NCBI GenBank assembly: GCA_016647705.1
Contig: CM028334.1
Location: 10,697,546-10,761,545, forward strand
Direction of reading: 5' to 3'
DNA: 64,000 bases
DNA from: Eucommia ulmoides
Taxonomy: Eukaryota > Streptophyta > Magnoliopsida > Garryales > Eucommiaceae
Shown here: positions 34,207-44,781 of the stretch, piece by piece
How positions within the stretch are numbered: position 1 is the first letter of the stretch
How the letters are laid out: the number at the start of each line of letters is the position of its first letter
Translations under genes and position numbers: made by a program
The notes under the pieces: generated by a model
Told to the model about the DNA's origin: nothing
The model's database searches: none
The model's input: the letters and a program-made list of their open reading frames with translations, nothing else

Positions 34207-34278
34207 CCTCCCAAGAAAGACTACCGTTGTTGGCGATGGTTCATTTACATACTCAAGCGCCATATTGTCGGAGATTGT
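34207..34278 (-). other. Short flank between element C and the solo LTR
   Basis: 72 bp. Joined to 35998-36040 across the solo LTR, the minus strand gives an open frame of about 42 codons (FECQCHLKTISDNMALEYVN within it). Product not recognised; the first bases may be A's gag. Confidence 0.3.
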
Positions 34279-34494
34279 TGATAGGTGTAAATTACCTACG
34301 TATTTCCAATCCGAATTTGTTAGTTTTCGAGTACGTTTATAGTTATTTTTATATGTTTTAATATGTTTTTATTCTTTTTGTATAAATCAGGTGTGTGGGG
34401 TAAAAAGATAGGAAACTAGAGCGAAAACGATAAGATCGAACCAAAGCAGTTCGAAGTTGCGGTGGATAAATAAGCTCGGAGGCTAAAAGAAGAA

Positions 34495-34834
34495 ACAGGC
34501 CCACCGCCTAGTCTTCTAGACCACCGCCTAGGCGGTGAAGAAACTGAGAAAATAGCAAAATGTTACTGACGGATGATCGCCTAGGCGAAGATTCCTTCAC
34601 CTAGGCGGAAATCCAGCAGAAGAGGAAGATGGGCTACTGACAGTTGCTCGCTTAGGCGAAGTTTTCTTCACCTAGGCTAAAATCCAATAGAATGTTATCC
34701 CAGTCCACCACCTACTTCACCGCCTAGGCGATCAGCCGAACCGACCTAACTCCACCTAGGCGAAGTTTTCTTCGCCTAGGTGGATTTCTTCGGCACAGTC
34801 TTGAGATATTTTTAGGATATTTTTACTATAAATA
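34495..34834 (+). promoter_or_regulatory. Solo LTR promoter: CGCCTAGGCG palindromes and TATA
   Basis: Ten or so copies of a CGCCTAGGCG-type palindrome, perfect or decayed (34498-34790), some paired as GGCGAAG...CTTCxCC. They are followed about 35 bp later by CTATAAATA (34826-34834) and a CT-rich leader. This is a clean core-promoter arrangement. Confidence 0.55.
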
Positions 34835-35264
34835 TCCCCTCTCCTCCCCCTTCTCCGGTCTCTCTCTTGCTCTCTTTCATTTTTGAGACCCTTAGGCTAA
34901 ATCTAAGGGTATATTTAGGAGTTTTAGAGGTGGAGCTCACATCCCGAAGTGGAGAAGACGACGAATCGATCGTTGAGCGTTCTTTGCGGTTTATTTTCAG
35001 ACGAGGCTAAGTTCTTCGATTGTTTTTCCTTATTTCTTTATCTTAGGATCATGTAAGCATGTTTATCCCAATTTCTATGTTTATGCGGCTATGGCCACGA
35101 GTTAAATGTGGATTGTAGTAGGGATTAACACTATATTTATAAATACGTTGTTTGGATGATTTCGGTGTTTCGTTTGTGAATGTTCTTCATAGTTTGATTG
35201 TATTTATCGTATTGCTTATTTATCATGCTTAGTTAGATAAATGGAGAATACGGAGTTTTGACAA

Positions 35265-35665
35265 ACCCCAGATTTAGATTAGGGTAAATAAACGCCACGA
35301 TTCTATAACTCGGTCGGGGTTTGAATTGTAGACAATCGATGTCGTGGGGCAAGACACACGCTACCTAGTGTCATTAAGACATTGAGGGGGACTTCTTCAT
35401 TGACTCGAAATTGCGTTATATCCCTTGTCTTACACTCGGGAGAGGTGGCGATGGAGTTTTAGAACAGAGATTGTCGATAGGGTAAATACAACGCGACGAT
35501 CCAATAACCCGGAAGGGAGTTGGATTGTATGCAATCAATGACGTTGGGCGAGACTCACGTGACCTAGGATCGTTAAGATATTTAGGAGGACTTATTCGTT
35601 GGCTCGAAGTCATGTATTCCCCCGTCTTACACTCGGGAGAGGTGGCGATAGAGTTTACGTACCAA
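35265..35665 (+). repeat. 195-bp tandem duplication within the solo LTR
   Basis: Two diverged units. The block TTACACTCGGGAGAGGTGGCG recurs at about 35429 and 35624, and TGAGGGGGACTT/TTAGGAGGACTT recur at the same spacing. Confidence 0.6.
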
Positions 35666-36221
35666 GGTTGTCAAATAGGTTGAACACTGTAAACGTGAGT
35701 AAATCGAAATCGAACACGTATTTGTAAACACGTTAATCCCTAGGCAATTCTTCACCCTAAAATAGATTAGCATATTAGTGTAGTTAATTTAGGTTATATT
35801 AGTATTAGTTTAATTAATTAAATACATTTGTTTTTCGCCTAGATAAAATTAGGTCACGACAAACGCGGTATTCGATAGTAACGACACCAATCCCTATGGA
35901 TATGATAACCCGATCTTAACGATCACACTATACTAAAACTTAGACCTTGCATACTTGCGAGCGAAAGTAGTGGCGTATTTCACGCCCTACCAATCGTCTT
36001 GAGGTGACATTGGCATTCGAATGACACGCGGGCATTACCAGTGTAGTTGACAACTATGGCTTAATCAACAGAACGAGCCCGTCCGATATCACCAATTTTT
36101 TTTGTAGCACCTTTGCAGCAATTTCAACAAGCACATTAGAAATACAACTCCTCAAAGATCCTTCTTGAAATGTGAGTGTTGCGACACAAATTTGGAAATA
36201 TGATGCAATCATGGAAAAGAT

Positions 36222-36225
36222 AAAA

Positions 36226-36289
<64 letters not shown>
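36222..36289. repeat. A run and (TA)n microsatellite
   Basis: About 13 A followed by some 27 TA units. It accounts for the Ile/Tyr-alternating frame seen on the minus strand. Confidence 0.95.
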
Positions 36290-36292
<3 letters not shown>

Positions 36293-36299
36293 GGCACAT

Positions 36300-37150
36300 A
36301 GGTGGTTGTTGATTAGTGAAGTTGAGAAATGGATCAGAGCATATGATGATGGTAAGTGTTAGAGAGTGATGATGACTAATTACGCTGAGGTATTTAACAA
36401 CTGTTTGAAGGGTGCAAGAAATGTGCCAATTACTACATCCATGAAAATAACTTTCTATAAGATAGTTAAATACTTTGATATTGGTCGATAAGAATCTCTA
36501 AAGGACTCAGCCGACGATTACCTATAATTTAAACACGTCAATCAAAAAATGTGAAATTCTCAAATCAAGTCCAAAACATACGAGATTCAAATATTCAATT
36601 AGTAAATTAATATTTATTATTTACTTTTTTTTTTTTTTTTACATTAGATATAATTGCTTCACACATAATTTAATTAAATATGATTTTTTTTTAGAGATGA
36701 TGCAATCTATCACGTCAAAACTAGAAAGACTCCTATTAGAGGCCTTATCGTTCACGTCATCACATTAGAAAATAACGTTGATTGCACATGTGGGAAGTAT
36801 AAAATTTGGCAATATCCAAGCTCCCATATGCTTGTGACGACTGAGTATAGTGGCATTGATGCGTTCTGCTATATTGCAGCTGCGTACACAGTGACGAATC
36901 AATTGATAGTGTGAGAGTGATCGTTTTAACAGCTTATTCACGAGATCTACTAGCCATAGACTAATTTTTTGGATCTTATTCCGATCCATAGAAGACTTCG
37001 AGTTGTATAGCGTGGTCGACCAAAATCCACTCGCATTCGAAAGGAGATGGAAAAGTCGTAAAGAATAATGAAAAATCGGTGCAATTTGTATTCCCAGACT
37101 GGACATGATAGACAAAGGTTTATATCCCGACTTCACCATACACCCAATTG
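36300..37150 (+). pseudogene. MULE transposase C-terminal region
   Basis: Plus strand: EKWIRAYDDGKC, then MTNYAEVFNNCLKGARNVPITTSMKITFYKIVKYF (36370-36470), the NxAExFN...LKGAR block of plant Mutator-like transposases. After a spacer with a T run (36626-36642) come VDCTCGKYKIWQYPSSHML (36770-36835), a SWIM zinc finger whose third ligand Cys is Ser here, and AAYTVTNQLI. Further on, RGRPKSTRIRKEME and a decayed zinc knuckle ending GHDRQRF follow (37015-37105). The DDE core and amino half are missing. Stops and shifts are present. MULE transposases move DNA elements with 9-bp target duplications. Confidence 0.8.
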
Positions 37151-37326
37151 ATCTTGTTGGTTCATTGCAATGAATGTTTACGCTACTTTAATTGTTTCAT
37201 ATGTCAACTTTATGTATCATATATTCTATGCACTTGTCGTAGACATTTATTCATAATAAATGTTATTTTTTGTTTATAAATATGATTAAATTTTAATTTC
37301 GTACTAATAAATTTGACACAAGTGTT

Positions 37327-39690
37327 GGGGGAAAAATTTCAGTTTTGTCTTAGTCTAGGCTTGTAGATCCTTCAATTCTACACTCGCAGTCTGAGTACAT
37401 GTCTGCATTAATCTAGACAGGATAGGTAAATATTTAAGGTATTACATTAATTTTTTTAATTTTAGTTTTTACAAAGTTTATGTAGTTTATTATGTCTTAA
37501 GTAACGTTTTCAGGATACTGGTTTGCTCGACTATCATGGAGTCGATTTAGGGAGATGGAGATAAGAGACCCCTGGTCGAGTTATAGGGCTGATATAATTG
37601 GCCGGTTTGCATGATCCTTTTAGGCTATGGTCGAAGGGGTTCAATAGGTGCCTCATAACTGCGTTGGTAGAGAGATGGTGTCTAGAGATGCACACTTTCC
37701 ATCTACTCGTTGGAGAGATGACCATAACGCTACAAAACGTGATCGTCTTGTTGGGGTTGCCCGTGCACAGGCAAGCGATTATTGACCCTGAGAACATGTC
37801 ACCAATAATTAGTTGGCAAATACTTTGCCATGATTTTCTCGGAGTGGCACTGCCAGAGGATAAGATAAATAATGACGGTTTGAAGTTCAATTGGCTACCG
37901 AGAACCTTCGACAAAGTCCTTGAGGATGCAAGCAAGGAGGACATGCTTTATTACGCACGTGCATATTGCTTGATTCTATTTGGCACGATATTACTGCTAG
38001 ATAAATCACAGAACATGGTCAAGCTAGCCTACCTCCCACTACTCCTCAACTTGAAACCTCCAATCAAATATAGTTGGGGTAGTACGACACTATTGGTCCT
38101 CCACATCGAGCTATGCAAGGCATTAAAAGGCATGACAAAGGACATAGTCGACTACCTATTTTTATTGGAGTGTTGGGACTGGGAGAGGTTCCTTAGGCTT
38201 CGACCGACCGTTGTCCCTCTCCCTGATTACAAGGAATCATTCGGGCCACTGGATATCAACCACATTTGGTTCCTAGCCGCTCCTAGGGGTTTCTGGTAAG
38301 CAATTAATTTTTTTTTTTTTTTTTTTTTTTAATTTCATCATCATGTAATGGATATTTATCAATATTTAATTAAACTTGTGGTTTACATTTTTAGTGTATA
38401 GGTGGACCCTTGAATTTTATTTGGAAAACGTGTCAATACTTGTTTTGTTGGTCTATTGTAATTTGTTAGATCGATTGCAGAATGACGAGGTCAGTTATTG
38501 ATTTATGCCAAAATTTTCATTTATTTATTTATATATTTTTTGGACAGATCGATTGGATGCCCTATCCCGATGAGCTCCTGCCAACTTTGCCTGTGTATAC
38601 TAGAGATGGGGAAGATATATGGATGGCAATGTTGCCCGTCATTTGCTACAAAATCATCAAGTACACGTATCCCCTATGCATGTTACGATAGTTTGGTTAT
38701 CGGCAACGGATTCCTCAGCCGTGTATTATGAATAAGAAGTTACACAATACTAGTAAACTATGGTGCGGACTGGGCTGTGAAGCACCCACAAAATATAGTT
38801 TCATGGAATAGACGGCGAGTACCAGATTTAGGTAGTTTTGAGACAGGGATAGGGGTGGACCGTAAATATATGGACTGGTATTGGAATATCATACAAAGGT
38901 TATTGGTCAACTCGGGGTACTGACCTGGGTTCCGTTATCTAGTAATAGGAGGACAAGCACATTTAGATGTATGATCACATTAATTATACCTTCTATTTAC
39001 TTTTATGAGTTTGATTATCTTATTATTATTCATGTATTAACTTAACGATCATATGTGTTTCGTAAGATCCAGATGTATCGCAACTGATGCACTTGTATGA
39101 GTTTTCTCTGCAAACCGAAACTCGTGAGTCATACCGCAAGACTTGTCATGTGGTCCGTGACACATATTCAGTGGTGATGTACCGTCGAGTATCACGCCAG
39201 ATGCCAGCTGATGGTTCCTCTATTTCCTTGGCCTACTCCTCAGCCATCAACAAATGACACCTACCGTTTAGGTAGTGTGGGTGATACCAGACCATCTACT
39301 ATGTACAGCATGGCTATTGATGCTGAGTCGTCCCTTGTGTACTAGATGCATGACTCTTATTCCTATTACGTATCACAATGAAGTACACGACCCTCATTGT
39401 CATTCATCACTCCGACGATGGATGAAGTTGTGTCAACTTTAGGCATGATTCCTCCGATGGCATTTGTCTAACCCACAAGATTGGAAAGACAAGTGTCATC
39501 GGTGCCTTAGTTCGGGGACGACATGGATACCATGTCGGGGATGATGCATCAATCGTTCATGTATTTCGGACATGTTACATAGGTTCATGAAGAGGCTGAA
39601 AAACCTCCTATTGCTCAACACTAAGGGTGGAGGAATGTCCGATGTAGGGGTTGCAGACATAGTTAGTTATATAGTTGAGAGTTTAACTAT
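37327..39690 (+). pseudogene. Plant mobile domain (PMD) gene, multi-exon pseudogene
   Basis: Exon 1 (about 37327-37425) reads VDPSILHSQSEYMSALI. Exon 2 (37514-38295) holds the PMD core: LITALVERWCLEMHTFHLLVGEMTITLQNVIVLLGLP, FLGVALPED, YCLILFGTILL, WDWERF. Exon 3 is about 38394-38489. Exon 4 from 38548 has WMPYPDELLPTLPVYTRDGEDIW and FGYRQRIPQPC. A tail from about 39067 is Ser/Thr/Met-rich. Introns have GT-AG ends (38296-38547 with an internal exon; 37426-37513). Stops in exons 1, 2 and 4 break it. PMD proteins (MAIN/MAIL1 relatives) act in silencing in the nucleus, and TE-borne PMDs are known. It lies 0.2 kb after the MULE remnant on the same strand, so it may be MULE cargo. Confidence 0.8.
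38308..38332. repeat. T homopolymer in PMD intron
   Basis: About 24 T in a row. Confidence 0.9.
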
Positions 39691-39740
39691 AGGAATGTAA
39701 ATACCTTTTTTTTAAGTGTTTGACGCCGAATTTAAAGTTG

Positions 39741-39940
39741 TTCATCTACTATATATATTGTTTCTAAGATGGTTAAATAATCAAAATGAGATAGGTGTTT
39801 AGCATTCCGAAGAAATTCTTGGATACCATATGGAGTTAAAAGTTCCATTCCGTATGCTATCCAAGAGCTTCTTCAAAATGTTAAACACTTGTCATGTTCA
39901 AATGCTTTAACCATTTCAGAAGCAATATATACGATAGATT
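39741..39940. repeat. Long hairpin 1 (inverted repeat, ~97-bp arms)
   Basis: Arm 39741-39837 pairs with 39840-39940 in reverse. Both carry TATATATTG-TTCT-A-ATGGTTAAA, then GTGTTTA-CATT and CTTGGATA-CATA-GGA near the 2-3-nt loop. Pairing is imperfect but runs the full length. It could fold as a small-RNA precursor or be a small foldback element. Confidence 0.75.
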
Positions 39941-39987
39941 AACTGGAGGAATGTAAACCCCTTTCTTTGTAATGTTCATAACTTTAG

Positions 39988-40244
39988 AAAGTTGTTGATT
40001 TACCGTATATATTGCTTTTGAAATAGATAAAGCATTTGAAAGGGAGATAGAGCCAAATGTCTAATATTTCGAATAAATTCTTGGATAGCATACAGGGTTA
40101 GATAGAATTTCGAAAAGGGTTGAACTTTCAACTCCAAATGCTACGCAAGAATCTCTCCAGAATCTTACACACTTATCTCCATCTCCCTTTTAAATACTTT
40201 ATCCATTTGAGAAGCAATATATACGATATATCAACAACTTTATA
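39988..40244. repeat. Long hairpin 2, related to hairpin 1
   Basis: Arm 39988-40099 pairs with 40130-40244: AAAGTTGTTGAT...CCGTATATATTGCTT against its complement, and AAAGGGAGATAGAG against CTCCATCTCCCTTT. The arms share words with hairpin 1 (TATATATTGCTTxTGAAATxG, TTCTTGGATAGCATA), so the two are tandem relatives. Confidence 0.75.
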
Positions 40245-40560
40245 TGTAAATACATTTCTTTGTACATTATTTATACATGTTTATTATATTTTTTACTCCA
40301 TCTTCAAGACAGTTCCCTCTAATTATATTAGTGATAAAAGCGTATATCCCTTAGACATGTATTAAGCGAGCACATAATCACTGAAAAATTTATAACAAAG
40401 ACAATACCTAACAAACATATTTGACTACAATACAACAAACATGTATTATCTTTGTTACAAAACACATAATAAAGACAATACCTAAGAAATACAAGACATA
40501 ACATCAGGAAAATAGTCACAAGAAAACTCTTAAAAAGACAATACAACTGCCCAATTTTTT

Positions 40561-41067
40561 TTATTCTTCATTGGACATGTATCCCTCAGACAAACAATCA
40601 TTGATGGTTATCACGTTATGGTATTCATTGGGAGAAAGTGCTTTGTTAGTTACGGCAGCCATTTTATTGGCTAGGTGGAATAGATAATATCGTTTCTTTC
40701 GCAACAACATTCGATTATTCTCCAAGCAAATTCATGTAATAACATATTCAATTTCGGTTGTGTCATTAATTTGTCATCATAGGGGCATCTAAAGACTTCA
40801 ACGATGCGGAACTGGTGTATTAAGAGCTCTCAAATAAGATATAAGGTTGTTAGACTCTTTGACCCTGTATTCCCATTTTTGGTGTAAATCGACGCGATAC
40901 TCTATTGGATTGGTGACTTGATTGCTCTAGTAGTCATCGTAATATGATTGTAAAACCCAACATCTGTAGTAATCCCAAGGTTTAGGTTAACCCCAAACAC
41001 CATATGAGTTTTCCTCACTTGAAATACCATATGAGTTTTCCTCACTTGAATTAATATTTGAAGACAT
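40561..41067 (-). pseudogene. Unidentified gene-like frame, 168 codons with in-frame stops
   Basis: Minus strand. From ATG at 41067 (MSSNINSSEENSYG) one frame runs without any indel to a stop at 40561, ending CLSEGYMSNEE. It is interrupted by seven in-frame stops, several in contexts where CGA to TGA would explain them. A 26-27-bp duplication gives SSEENSYG twice. The middle reads NQVTNPIEYRVDLHQKWEYR and the end has basic LLRKKRYYLFHLANKMA. A TATA-like CTATAAAAACT lies at about 41108-41119. I do not recognise the family. Lack of frameshifts suggests recent decay or cytosine deamination of a once real gene. Confidence 0.4.
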
Positions 41068-41174
41068 CACGAAAATTATAGGATGAAGAATTTATATACA
41101 AAACTTAGTTTTTATAGTAGCATGTGTGAGTGATGATTGAGAGGTCTCAAGCTTTTGTGATGGTTGATTAACAT

Positions 41175-42600
41175 TTCAAAATAAGTTTTTCTAGTGTTGA
41201 TTGACATTTCTTGGCAAGCGTTTTTAGTATGGACATCATTATTCTGAACAATTTTTTCGAAGATGCCTTTACAATCTTTTTTCACTATTGATTGATGTTT
41301 AGGGGCATGTTTCTTCAGCTTTCTTCAGCCATTGTCAGCATAGTTTTGAACAACTTTTTCAGAGATGCCTTTACAACCTTTTTTAGCTATTGATTGACGT
41401 TTCGAGGCATGTTTCTTCAGTGTTTGTCAATAGTGTTTTGAACAACTTTTTCAGAGTTGATATGGAAAGTGACATGACCCATCAATTTGAAAGATTCTTT
41501 TCCCAAGGTAGACATGATATAGACAAGATATAGGTATAGGTATAGGTATACGTATATGCATAGGCATATCTAAGATTTAAATACATTATAAAATAATTTA
41601 AAATTAAATATATTATTATATATAAATTGTATTATTTTATTCAATAAATTTATCATTAATATATATTTATAATGGTTATAATTAGGAAAAAGTACATTTT
41701 AAACCTTTTAGGTATTGACACATTTCTAAATAGTCCATTTCTATTTGAACGTTTTAATTTTAAACTCTCTAGGTATCAGTACATTTTTATTTTGTCATTC
41801 TATTAGAAATTCTGTCAAAACTAACAGAATTTAAGGGAAAGTGTGTAATTTCATATTTTTTAATCATTTTTTTATTTTTCTTTTCTTTTTGTTGATTTCT
41901 CTCTCTCTCTCACACGCTCAACTCTCTCTCTCTCCCTCCCTCTCTCTATCTCCCCACTACTCTTTATTATGGGGGTGGTTCACCCCCCTATTTCAGGGGT
42001 GGATCTCCCCCATTACAGGGGGTGGAACCTACTTCCTGAAATAGGGGGTGGTTCACCCCCTGTTTCGGGGGTGGATCTCCCCCATTATTGGGGGTGGGAG
42101 ATCCCCGTTACTGGGGGTGGAACCCACCCCCTGAAACAAAGGGTAGCGGGGAGATGGAGGGAGAGGGAAAGATAGAAAGGGAGAGAGAGCACGAGGAAGG
42201 GAGGAAGAGAGAGAAAAAAATAAAAAAATATAAAAAAATGTGAAATACCACATTTGCCCTCAAATTCTATTAGTTTTGACAGAATTTCTAACAGAATGAT
42301 CAAATAAAAACGTGTTGATACTTAGAGGGTTTAAAATGAAACGCTCAAACGGAGAGGGACCATTTAAAAATGTGTCAATACCTAGAGGGTTTAAAATGTA
42401 CTTTTTCCTTATAATTATGTATTTAAATTACATGTTTTTTCACTGTTGATTGATATTTCTGGATATACTTCTTCAGCCTTTGTCAACAGTGTTTTGAATA
42501 ACTTTTTTAGAGATGCCTTTACAACCTTTTTTCACTGTTGATTGATGTCTCGGGACGTGCTTCTTCAGCCTTTTTCATCATTTGTCAGCAGTGTTCAGCA
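41175..42600. repeat. ~102-bp minisatellite, split by a foldback element
   Basis: Diverged units carry AGAGATGCCTTTACAACC, CACT-TTGATTGATGTTTC and TTCTTCAGCCTTTGTCA. Copies start near 41170, 41262, 41364 and 41450; after the foldback element, 42430 and 42500 on. The spacing of the GATGCC word (41262, 41364) gives the period. Confidence 0.65.
41676..42417. mobile_element. MULE-type foldback element with 9-bp target duplication
   Basis: Element 41685-42408 (724 bp). Ends GGAAAAAGTACATTTTAAAC and its complement; the inverted arms run about 200 bp or more with minor mismatches. It is flanked by TTATAATTA on both sides (41676-41684, 42409-42417), a perfect 9-bp duplication typical of Mutator-like elements. 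The centre (41940-42150) is GC-rich with GGGGGTGG...CCACCCCC inverted words and CT/GA tracts. No coding capacity. It inserted into the minisatellite. Confidence 0.85.
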
Positions 42601-43132
42601 TTTTTCAGGCGTTGTCAATACTTGTTAACCTTTTTCATCCTTTATCAAGCTTTCTCAGTCTTTTCCAGCCTTTATCACTAGTACAACCATTATCATAACT
42701 AATTTGACAAATCAGTTCAACTTGTATCGTGTTGTCAGTGGAGATTGAGAAAACGACTTTACTACGATTGATTTGAGGATTCAGTTCATTATTTATATCT
42801 ACATATGTGTGTATATATACATGAGACTTTATGTCCATTGCAATCAATCTAAACATACCTTAAATCAAAGTTTAAAATTTTCATATTTTGTTTCAACAAA
42901 AAAAATGAACAAGGTGGGTAATTTGTATCATTCAATGGGACGTCAATAGCTTTTAGAAGACAAATTCTCATACTTTTTAGATTCAAGAGTTCGTTACTTT
43001 TCACGGTGGGTTGCAAGGATGTGAGAGGAACACAATTATCGTGTGAATCAAGCACAGGTTATGGTGGATGGATGCATGTAACACAATATTCCAATAATGC
43101 GTTAGTTGGCCCGAACAATGTCAATAGACACT

Positions 43133-44756
43133 TGATAAGTGGTTTATTTACCAATAAATTAAGTAATTTTAGACTCAAATATTTGTGTGTTTTCAAGTAT
43201 TTTTGTTAGTTTAATATTTTTTTGTGTTATTTTGTAGGTTTATAAATAAATTGAAAAAAAGATAAAAATTTAGTTCAGGTATAATAACTTTAAGGCCCTT
43301 TTTGATAATGATGCAATCCGATTTTACAAAATCTCAAAACGTGAAAGTTGTATATCTACATATTATATTTCCATAGGTTTTTTATTCACCTCAATCGGAG
43401 TTCAGACGAGAAATATACGTCCAAAAGAAGAACCTAGTGTCGACGCTGCCTTGAGTGCGCTGTGAGCTTGCTGCAACGAGATCAGTCACATATGAACCCT
43501 AATTTATATTATTTCAACTCATTTTCACAAGAAAAAAAAGATAGGCCAAATGAGGAATAGCAAGAGGCGATATTTTGGAGCTATTTGATGCGATTTTGAA
43601 GGGGAAAACACCGGGTGATGGCGTTTTGATGTGAGATCAACGAAGAAAACATCATCGGTGGAACTTAGGATTGAAGATCCGGAGCCCAAATCCTCAATAA
43701 TAGTTTCTCTTCCCTTTTCTCTCCCTAATCTTTTGTTCTTAGTTTATATTTGTAATATTGTGTTGAACATACTACATTTATGAATTTATTGAGAATATTA
43801 GTTATGGATTTGTCTATGTTGTGTTCGTAATCTAGCTCTAGGTCTTGACGTAGTCTCGTTTGAACCGTGTTGTGAATATTTTGTCAATTGTTAGATTTAA
43901 TTCCATTTTGTACATATCCTAGGCCTAATGTGTTTGATTTATGTGGCTAATGAGTTAGACGATTTTAGGTTATGAATTTTATACTTGGGAGATGTTGAAT
44001 TCGTAACCGGATTTGGGAGTACATACTTTAGGTTGTTGTGAATCCGGAAGGAAATCAACACCTGAGTATTCGTGTTGGGAATTTAGGATCTTGTGGAATC
44101 GGGAGGTAATCGAGTTCTAGATTGATCAATTAGAATTGTCATTCAATTATTTTTCTTGTTTTATTACTTTCATTTTATGTTTGTATATGATATTGTGGTT
44201 GATTTGAGAATACAGGGTTTAAGCTCGAGAGAGGTAACCCCGGATTCAGACTAGGCTTAAAACACAACACAAGTTCTAATTTTTTGGGAGATTATTAGAA
44301 TGTGTGCAATCCATGAGATTGGGGCATGATGCATGTAATCGTTTAAACGCTTGATAGGGATATCGGTGTTGACGTGGTTGCATATTCACTCATTTTACAC
44401 TCGGGAGATATAGTGAGTGAGTTTTAGAAACCTAAATTGTTGAATGAATGGAATTAACTAATAATTCCTACATAGAATAACATGGTAATAACGAGATGAA
44501 ATCAAGCCCCTAGAACATTAGTGCATAAAAAATCCTTATTATATATATATATTTTTTTTTTGTATTTATAGTTGTTTTAGATTTATTAATTTAAAAATCC
44601 AAAATTAGAGCGCCTAAATAAAGTTCAGTTACGATAATTGCGGTACTTAGATGATCTAAACCAATCCCTGTGGATACGACAACCCTACTCTCCCTAAACT
44701 GTTAAAACTTGACTCGTACACTTGCGGTACAGTAGCGACAAAATAATTCGCTACCA
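43133..44756 (+). repeat. 5' LTR of a C-family element, plus strand
   Basis: It starts TGATAAGTGGTTTATTTACC, the reverse orientation counterpart of C's LTR, and ends AATTCGCTACCA; 1624 bp. It is followed by a PBS, so it is a 5' LTR. A GC-containing block (43440-43480) and AT tract (44541-44562) are inside. Confidence 0.8.
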
Positions 44757-44781
44757 AGTTTTTGGCACTGTTGCTAGGGAT
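44757..44781 (+). promoter_or_regulatory. Primer binding site of the C-family element
   Basis: TTTTTGGCACTGTTGCTAGGGA two to three bases after the LTR, a decayed tRNA-Asp-type site as in B. Confidence 0.75.

Larger units (their letters stand above)
13544..34211 (-). mobile_element. Athila-like element C, outer shell of the nest
   Basis: The 3' LTR (13549-15186) and 5' LTR piece (32693-34206) belong to one family. They are flanked outside by the same five bases, CCTCC (13544-13548 and 34207-34211), which fits a 5-bp target duplication. Retained interior: PPT, a 1.6-kb 3' UTR and the integrase tail (15187-16937). The rest of C's gag-pol and the end of its 5' LTR are missing; B, B' and a chromovirus LTR occupy that space. 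Bases flanking the left side continue A's gag (TGG GAG GAA codons straddle the repeat), so C probably inserted in A's gag. Confidence 0.65.
34274..35997 (+). mobile_element. Solo LTR of a B-related family
   Basis: LTR 34279-35992 (1714 bp) starts TGATAGGTGTAAATTACC and ends CACGCCCTACCA. It has neither PPT before nor PBS after. Flanks are ATTGT (34274-34278) and ATCGT (35993-35997), a 5-bp target duplication with one change. The start word and CTCTCCCGAGTGT-type blocks (here GAGAGGTGGCG inverted) relate it to B, but the body is diverged. Solo LTRs arise by recombination between the two LTRs of one element. Confidence 0.75.

Noticed and set aside
36054-36299. Minus frame with Ile/Tyr alternation then 50 residues
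   Set aside because: The start is the (TA)n microsatellite; the remainder is too short to assign.
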